Shown here one piece after another: positions 59,218 to 64,000 of a stretch of 64,000 nucleotides of DNA. This DNA comes from Thalassospira profundimaris. GTDB taxonomy: Bacteria > Pseudomonadota > Alphaproteobacteria > Rhodospirillales > Thalassospiraceae. The position numbers were made by a program, and so were the translations under genes. The DNA lies in contig NZ_JPWI01000006.1 in the NCBI RefSeq assembly GCF_003326795.1, positions 1 to 64,000 on the forward strand, written 5' to 3'. The notes beneath the pieces are model-generated. The model had not been told where the DNA came from. It did not search any database and saw only the letters and a program-made list of their open reading frames with translations. Positions within the stretch are counted from its first letter, which is position 1. The number at the start of each line of letters is the position of its first letter.

Positions 59218-60561
59218 TTATTGTTTCAGGTTGCTCTTGGGTTCTGGCGTTGCTGCCGGTTCATGTTGGGATGTCATGGTATCGGCATTGGGGGTGTTGC
59301 TATTTGCACTGCCACCGGCTGTTTTGTCATAGTTTGGCGAAACAGCCTTAAGCAATTCGCTCATTGTTCCCGGCGATGAGGCCTCATTCCCTGACTTTGT
59401 CTGATCTGTCTGTTGGGAGTCGGTTTGTGCGCTGGTTGCACTATTTGTGCCTTTGGATGGTTTGCCCGATGGATCGGTGGGCATTTTCAATCCCGGAGAA
59501 ATCGCATTCTGTGGCGCAAGTTCCTGTGAACGTGCATTGAATTGAGTGGCGTCGGGCAGCGTATCATCATTGTCATCAACCATTTCTGCACTGGTCCGGG
59601 CAACCGGTGCGTCTGCAGTATTGAGGATAACCGGAAGGCCATCCTTGCCGCCGATGATGATGGTTTTGCTGTTTCTCGATGTTGCAAGCGACATGGTCGC
59701 TTCGATCCCGCGCAGGCGCAAATATTCCTCGGTAATTGTTTTGGCAACGATGTCCTGGAACTCGCGGATACCTTCTGCCTCGATCTTTTTGCGTTCTTTT
59801 TCTTTCTGTTCGCGTGCGATACGGAAATCATATTCAAGCATGGCCTGATACTGTTCTGCCTTGCGCTCGATCGCGTCGGCAACGCGCGGGGGCAGGGTGA
59901 CAGAACGAATCAGGACATCTTCAACCGTGACCAGACGCCCGCGGAAACTTTGATTAACCAGCGACGACCCAAGTTCATTGACCATCCGTTCAAGGATTTC
60001 GGCCTGAATGAAGGCACGGGTTTCCGTATAGAGCTGTTCCGGGGTGTAGCGCGAAATCAGTTCACGGGCATGCGACCCGATTTCAGGATAGACGAGAATT
60101 TCCGCATAGTTCGGGCCAACAAGTTTATGCAGCATACCCGCAGCTTCGCGGTTGATCCGGTAACGCACCGCGATATCGACTTCCATAGACAAGCCGTTTG
60201 ACGAAATGGTGTCATAGACGCGGGCCTGATTTTGCAAGCGGGCGTCATAGACATACATTTCATCCCACGGGAAGATCATTTGAATGCCTTCACCATAGGT
60301 CCGGTCAACAACCGTTCCCCCAAGGAACCGGTACCACATGACACCGACATGGCCAGCAGGGATGGTAATGAATATTTGCGGTGCAAGGGCAATCATCGCG
60401 ATGATGATAAAGAACAGGGTGATCAGAATTCTGGTCTGAAAACGCTGAACCAGACGCCGCAGCCAGGACACCAGCCGATGACCAAAGCCACGCTGTTCCG
60501 TGGCGCTTTGCGCAGGATTGCCCTGAGGCCCGCTATTTGGCGCTGTCGTGCTTTCAGCCAT
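59218..60561 (-). CDS. SPFH/prohibitin-family membrane protein with low-complexity C-terminal tail
   Basis: 447 residues: a short cytoplasmic N-terminus, one membrane helix (44-64), an SPFH/Band 7 domain (about 65-200), a charged coiled coil (about 205-275, EKERKKIEAEGIREFQ), then a polar S/T/Q/N/P-rich tail of about 120 residues. Similar in layout to HflK and prohibitins, which form cage-like membrane scaffolds. HflC is not next to it. It is placed between two DUF697-like proteins, so it may organise a membrane domain with them. That role is inference. Confidence 0.85.
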   Translation of the reverse strand: MAESTTAPNSGPQGNPAQSATEQRGFGHRLVSWLRRLVQRFQTRILITLFFIIIAMIALAPQIFITIPAGHVGVMWYRFLGGTVVDRTYGEGIQMIFPWDEMYVYDARLQNQARVYDTISSNGLSMEVDIAVRYRINREAAGMLHKLVGPNYAEILVYPEIGSHARELISRYTPEQLYTETRAFIQAEILERMVNELGSSLVNQSFRGRLVTVEDVLIRSVTLPPRVADAIERKAEQYQAMLEYDFRIAREQKEKERKKIEAEGIREFQDIVAKTITEEYLRLRGIEATMSLATSRNSKTIIIGGKDGLPVILNTADAPVARTSAEMVDDNDDTLPDATQFNARSQELAPQNAISPGLKMPTDPSGKPSKGTNSATSAQTDSQQTDQTKSGNEASSPGTMSELLKAVSPNYDKTAGGSANSNTPNADTMTSQHEPAATPEPKSNLKQ

Positions 60562-60607
60562 TCATCATCTCGTCTTCAGGTGTCGTTCGGAAAATGGTGT
60601 TTGCACG

Positions 60608-60805
60608 TCAGTAATCGTCCAAGTTGTTCATTTTTTCGCGGACATCACGGGACGGGCGCGCGATGAGCTGCACGAGAAAATCACCGATCGGAGTAATGAT
60701 CAGGGCCACAATAAAATGGCCAAGGAAGCCAAACGATGTCCGGCGGCCAAGCAAGCCGCAAATCACTGCGGCCAGGATATAAAGTATAGCAATTACCAGA
60801 TGCAT
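60608..60805 (-). CDS. Small inner-membrane protein of unknown function
   Basis: 65 residues, two predicted helices (MHLVIAILYILAAVICGLLG and GHFIVALIITPIGDFLVQLI) and a charged C-terminus. Start at 60805 with AGGG eight bases before; another ATG eight codons upstream is possible. Lies 46 bases upstream of the SPFH gene, likely same operon. Not recognised as a family. Confidence 0.6.
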   Translation of the reverse strand: MHLVIAILYILAAVICGLLGRRTSFGFLGHFIVALIITPIGDFLVQLIARPSRDVREKMNNLDDY

Positions 60806-60847
60806 GGATCGTGGCCCTGTAAGTAGCATACGTTAAATTCGCGCATC

Positions 60848-61354
60848 TCAGACAGCCTGTGCCTTGTTGCCGAACTTGAAACCTTCTTTGAACTTTTCCT
60901 TGAAGTAGGGTTCAGCCGCTTTGGGATCAAAGTTGCTCATTGTGCCGCCTGCTTCGTAATGCTGCTGAAAGACCTTGCCCAGCGCATAAGTGAAGGCTGC
61001 ATTGAAGCCGGGCATCGTCAGAATGCTCAGCGCAGAGCCAACCACAGGAAGCGCCTTGGCGACATTGGAAAACAGCCCCGTCGCCAACAGGGATTTGCCC
61101 AAAACACTGCTGGTGAGGCTGGCAACGAAACTGGCGATCACCGATTTGCCGCTGTTTTCGGTAAAGGGCACCTCGTGAATGCTGCTAAGCTCGGCCAGCA
61201 TTTTCAACTGTACGGCGACGATCGCAGCAGAATCCAGTACGGGTATCGGGATCAGTCCGGTACCAGCTGCCCAAAGTGTGTTTTTCCGGATTATGGCATC
61301 GGACCTGCGGTGAAGCTTTTTGCGTCTAAGCAGTTCAAGACGTTCACTGTCCAT
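60848..61354 (-). CDS. DUF697-like membrane-associated protein (upstream copy)
   Basis: 168 residues. Core stretches GTGLIPIPVLDSAAIVAVQLKML and ALSILTMPGFNAAFTYALGKVFQQHYEAGGTMSNFDP mirror the gene at 58553, so the two are paralogues. Start ATG 61354 has a G-rich ribosome site five bases before it; ATG 61372 is an alternative. First gene of the SPFH/DUF697 group. Confidence 0.78.
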   Translation of the reverse strand: MDSERLELLRRKKLHRRSDAIIRKNTLWAAGTGLIPIPVLDSAAIVAVQLKMLAELSSIHEVPFTENSGKSVIASFVASLTSSVLGKSLLATGLFSNVAKALPVVGSALSILTMPGFNAAFTYALGKVFQQHYEAGGTMSNFDPKAAEPYFKEKFKEGFKFGNKAQAV

Positions 61355-61545
61355 ATTGCCCCCCAGTTTCATTCCTCGTGAAACCATAAACACTAAATAT
61401 AGACACTGCAATTTGTTTCAGAGGGTTAGAAGCCATTCGACGCTGTTACATTGGTAATCAACGATATAATATCCATGCGGGAAATATGTTATGAACGGGT
61501 GATGCTTTGCATTATTCGATCAGGATGCACCTTGGGGGAAATCAC

Positions 61546-62304
61546 TTGAGCTTAACGGCCAAAATAGCACTGGCGATCATTTTGATCTTTGTCGCAGCAC
61601 TCGGCATGACGACGATGCTCAACTATATGCGGTTTGAACAGACGCTTCGAACCGTCCTTACCCAGCGCATCAATGTGATCGCCAATGAAACCGCTCAGGA
61701 TCTCAGGGCTGCTATTGATATCGGGTTGCGCCTTGAGAACATGGAAAACCTTGATGGCATCCTGATGCGCCGTCTGGGCATGTCTGACGAGATTGCCGAA
61801 ATGTCGGTACGTGATTGCACGGGAAATCTGATTTCGGGTGAATTATCCAGGCAGGGCGGGACTGTTTCCACAACGCCGGTTCAGACCGGTGGTATCCAGT
61901 TCAATGATGAGATCGCATTGCTTGATACGAAGCTCGAAGACAGTCTTGGCAAATGTGCCGGCAGCCTTCGTCTGACGGCCGATCTGTCGGTGATGAACGG
62001 GCGCCTTGAAAGCGCTTTGGCTGAAATGATGAAGTCAGCCGGGATCGGCATGGTCGCGGTTCTTCCCATCCTTTGTCTGTTGCTATGGCTGATGAACCGG
62101 CGGCATCGGGTCTTTGTCAGTCTGAATAACGATGTCAAACGCGCCATTCTTGGTCAGAACTCCACGGATGATTTCCATGATCGGGACCTGTTGACGGAAA
62201 GCGAAATCGAAATGGTCGCGCTGTATCGCGATATCCGTAAAAACCTGCGCGATGGCACGTCATCAGATGCTCCGTCACCGACCAATAACGAGAAGCCGCA
62301 ATGA
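61546..62304 (+). CDS. Two-helix membrane sensor-like protein without output domain
   Basis: About 252 residues: membrane helix near the N-terminus (ALAIILIFVAALGMTTML), a periplasmic domain of about 130 residues with two cysteines (VRDCTGNLI and LGKCAGSL), second helix (GIGMVAVLPILCLLLWLM) and a short cytoplasmic HAMP-like tail. No kinase, cyclase or methyl-accepting part follows. A TTG start at 61546 has GGGGGA seven bases before; ATG 61525 is the alternative. Its stop overlaps the transporter start (ATGA), so the two proteins are probably made together. Confidence 0.75.
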   Translation: MSLTAKIALAIILIFVAALGMTTMLNYMRFEQTLRTVLTQRINVIANETAQDLRAAIDIGLRLENMENLDGILMRRLGMSDEIAEMSVRDCTGNLISGELSRQGGTVSTTPVQTGGIQFNDEIALLDTKLEDSLGKCAGSLRLTADLSVMNGRLESALAEMMKSAGIGMVAVLPILCLLLWLMNRRHRVFVSLNNDVKRAILGQNSTDDFHDRDLLTESEIEMVALYRDIRKNLRDGTSSDAPSPTNNEKPQ

Positions 62305-64000
62305 CCCATCCCGATAAGCAGACTTTGTTAACAGATCAGGCCAAGTCCGGCGCGCCACGTGGGCGTATGTTGCCCAAGGGGACGGTCTGGATTTTGTCAT
62401 TGTTCAGCATCCTGATGCTGTGCGTTGCACTGATCGGTATTTCCTGGCGGGCTGCGGAACTTGCACGCAGTGACCTGCAACTCGAAATCAGTCAAAAGGC
62501 CGAGATCGAGGCCGAAACACTGGCAGGCAAGATCAATCGCGCGATCAATCTGGGTATTCCACTCGCGGAAATTGTCGGCTTCTCTGATGTTCTTGTTCAG
62601 TTAAAGCAAGCAGACCCGGATTTGCGATTTGCAGCTGTTGTCCATGATGGCGATCTTCTTCATACGGGCGGCCTCGGCAAAGGTGCCTTGGAAAGTGCGC
62701 TTGCCGATCAGCATGACGGGCTGAGCAACGATTACATCATCACCCAAATCAGTCTTCCTCACGAGATCGATAATACCGACGATATTGAAATTATAATCGG
62801 GCATGACCGGGCCGCACTGATGCGGCCCCTGACGGATAATCTTTTTGATATTGCGGTGATCCTGATCATTTCGCTTGCCCTGTCGTTTGAGCTGGTCCTT
62901 CTGGTTTTGACGGTGAATGTCGCCTTGCCGGTGCGTGTGGCGCAGCGGGTTTTGACCAGTGTTCGCGAAAAGCAGTTCACGCTTCTGCACGGGCAATCGT
63001 CGCGGGACGAAATCGGCAAGTTCATGGAAAACATCAATGCCGTCGTCACCCAGACGGCAAGGAAGCGCGGAACAACCCCGCGGTCCGAACGCGAGGTCAA
63101 GCTGATCGGTGTCAGGTTGCTGGCATTCCTGTTTGTTCTGGCCGAGGAACTTGCACGTCCGATCATGCCAACCTTCTTTGGCAAGGTGACGTCGAGCATG
63201 GCCGATGGAAATATGGCGGCCGGTATCATCATGGCGGTTCACTTGCTGATGGTGGCGATTGCCATGCCGGTTTGCAGCCTGTTTCAGGAACGTGTCGGAT
63301 CGCTTCGTATGTATCTCACGGGGGCGTTTCTGGCGACGATTGGTCTTTGTGGAACGGCCTTTGCCACCGGCATGTGGGATTTGCTGATCTGGCGGGCATT
63401 TTCGGGTATCGGCTATGCCACGACGTTTGTCGCCTGTCAGGCCTATGTGATTGATGCAACAACCGAGCGCAATCGTACCCAGGGTACAGCGATGATGGTT
63501 AGCGGGATCATGCTTGCAGATATTTGCGGGCCGGCAATCGGCGGGATTTTCGCGGGGCATTTTGGCGAGGCAACAACATTCATTGCCGGTGCCGTTGTCG
63601 CAAGTCTTGCTGTATTTCTGGCCTTTTTCCTTCTTGATACGCATGTGCGCGGACAAACACCGCTCCCCGTTCCGACACGCAAAGCCATGAAGGCATTACT
63701 GGCAAACCGGCAGTTCCAGGTGCTTATCCTGTTTGCTGCGGTTCCTGCCAAAATGATCCTTAGTGGATTTTTATTCTACCTGACCCCGCTGATCCTGATC
63801 GAACAGGGGGCAACAATCGCTGAGACCGGCCGGGTGATCATGCTCTATGGTCTTGTCGCATTGCTGACGGGATGGAGTGTCGCGCGCTGGACGGATAGCA
63901 AACAGCGCGAAACCCGGGCGGTCGGAATTGGTGGTGGATTGACAGCACTTGGTCTTCTTCTGGCGGGTTTCATGCCGCTTTACGGTGTGTTTGCGGTGGC
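62301..64000 (+). CDS. MFS transporter with N-terminal sensor/HAMP-like region (partial, runs off the window)
   Basis: 566 codons are visible, no stop before the edge. Layout: membrane helix (about 32-50), a periplasmic region (about 51-175), second helix (about 180-203), HAMP-like linker (VALPVRVAQRVLTSVREK) to about 262, then a major facilitator domain from about 266 with helices such as LLAFLFVLAEELARPIMPTF. The N-terminus repeats the design of the protein encoded just upstream. Cargo unknown. A sensor-transporter fusion is unusual for MFS; the continuous frame rules out a simple misread. Confidence 0.85.
   Translation, partial: MTHPDKQTLLTDQAKSGAPRGRMLPKGTVWILSLFSILMLCVALIGISWRAAELARSDLQLEISQKAEIEAETLAGKINRAINLGIPLAEIVGFSDVLVQLKQADPDLRFAAVVHDGDLLHTGGLGKGALESALADQHDGLSNDYIITQISLPHEIDNTDDIEIIIGHDRAALMRPLTDNLFDIAVILIISLALSFELVLLVLTVNVALPVRVAQRVLTSVREKQFTLLHGQSSRDEIGKFMENINAVVTQTARKRGTTPRSEREVKLIGVRLLAFLFVLAEELARPIMPTFFGKVTSSMADGNMAAGIIMAVHLLMVAIAMPVCSLFQERVGSLRMYLTGAFLATIGLCGTAFATGMWDLLIWRAFSGIGYATTFVACQAYVIDATTERNRTQGTAMMVSGIMLADICGPAIGGIFAGHFGEATTFIAGAVVASLAVFLAFFLLDTHVRGQTPLPVPTRKAMKALLANRQFQVLILFAAVPAKMILSGFLFYLTPLILIEQGATIAETGRVIMLYGLVALLTGWSVARWTDSKQRETRAVGIGGGLTALGLLLAGFMPLYGVFAV

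Noticed and set aside
62601-63656. A 351-codon minus-strand frame opposite the MFS gene
   Set aside because: It is antisense to a continuous plus-strand frame with clear membrane helices; its protein is rich in His, Arg and Asn and matches no fold.

Overview
The window looks like chromosomal DNA of a marine denitrifying alphaproteobacterium of the Thalassospira / Rhodospirillales type. This is inferred from a moderate GC content, the complete nirS-type denitrification island, GTTC/GAAC-type LexA control of an imuA-imuB-dnaE2 cassette, and the overall family style. The species cannot be fixed from sequence reading alone. I see no tRNA, rRNA, CRISPR array, phage or intact insertion sequence.

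Layout. (1) 42-5570, minus: an iron operon (imelysin protein, cytochrome b561-like protein, pentaheme cytochrome c, FTR1 permease). A Fur box and an FNR/NnrR-type box lie upstream. (2) 5755-7188, plus: another FNR-type box, a cobalamin riboswitch and cobT. (3) 7259-15020: a CZB-domain chemoreceptor behind clustered NsrR-like half-sites, nsrR, and norCB-norQD-norEF. (4) 15040-23990, minus: nirS-nirE-nirC-nirF-nirD-nirL-nirG-nirH-nirJ-nirN, covering cytochrome cd1 nitrite reductase and heme d1 synthesis. (5) 24191-27156, plus: a CbiX/SirB-type chelatase divergent from nirS, then three tandem Crp/Fnr-family regulators. (6) 27222-37617, minus: a Cys-rich DUF2946-like leader gene, nosRZDFYL, an apbE/nosX gene and nnrS, behind two FNR-like palindromes. 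(7) 37887-43566, plus: a LexA box and imuA-imuB-dnaE2. (8) 43862-44518: a dienelactone hydrolase. (9) 45117-58342, minus: an NtrB/NtrC-like pair; then a sigma-54 promoter driving two substrate-binding proteins, livHMGF, and two iron-type alcohol dehydrogenases flanking a succinate-semialdehyde dehydrogenase. (10) 58553-61354, minus: two DUF697-like proteins around an SPFH protein and a small membrane protein. (11) 61546-64000, plus: a membrane sensor-like protein and an MFS transporter with a sensor/HAMP-like N-terminus, cut by the window end.

How it fits together. The island codes for reduction of nitrite to N2 (NirS, NorCB, NosZ) with dedicated maturation proteins. Near-identical TTGA-N6-TCAA palindromes precede nirS/cbiX, norC, the nos operon, the iron operon and the cobT riboswitch. 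Iron uptake and B12 assembly therefore appear to be wired into the same low-oxygen or NO regulon. A recurrent design is a strong hairpin just after the first, high-demand gene(s) of an operon (nirS, norCB, imelysin, substrate-binding protein), before the maturation or membrane genes.
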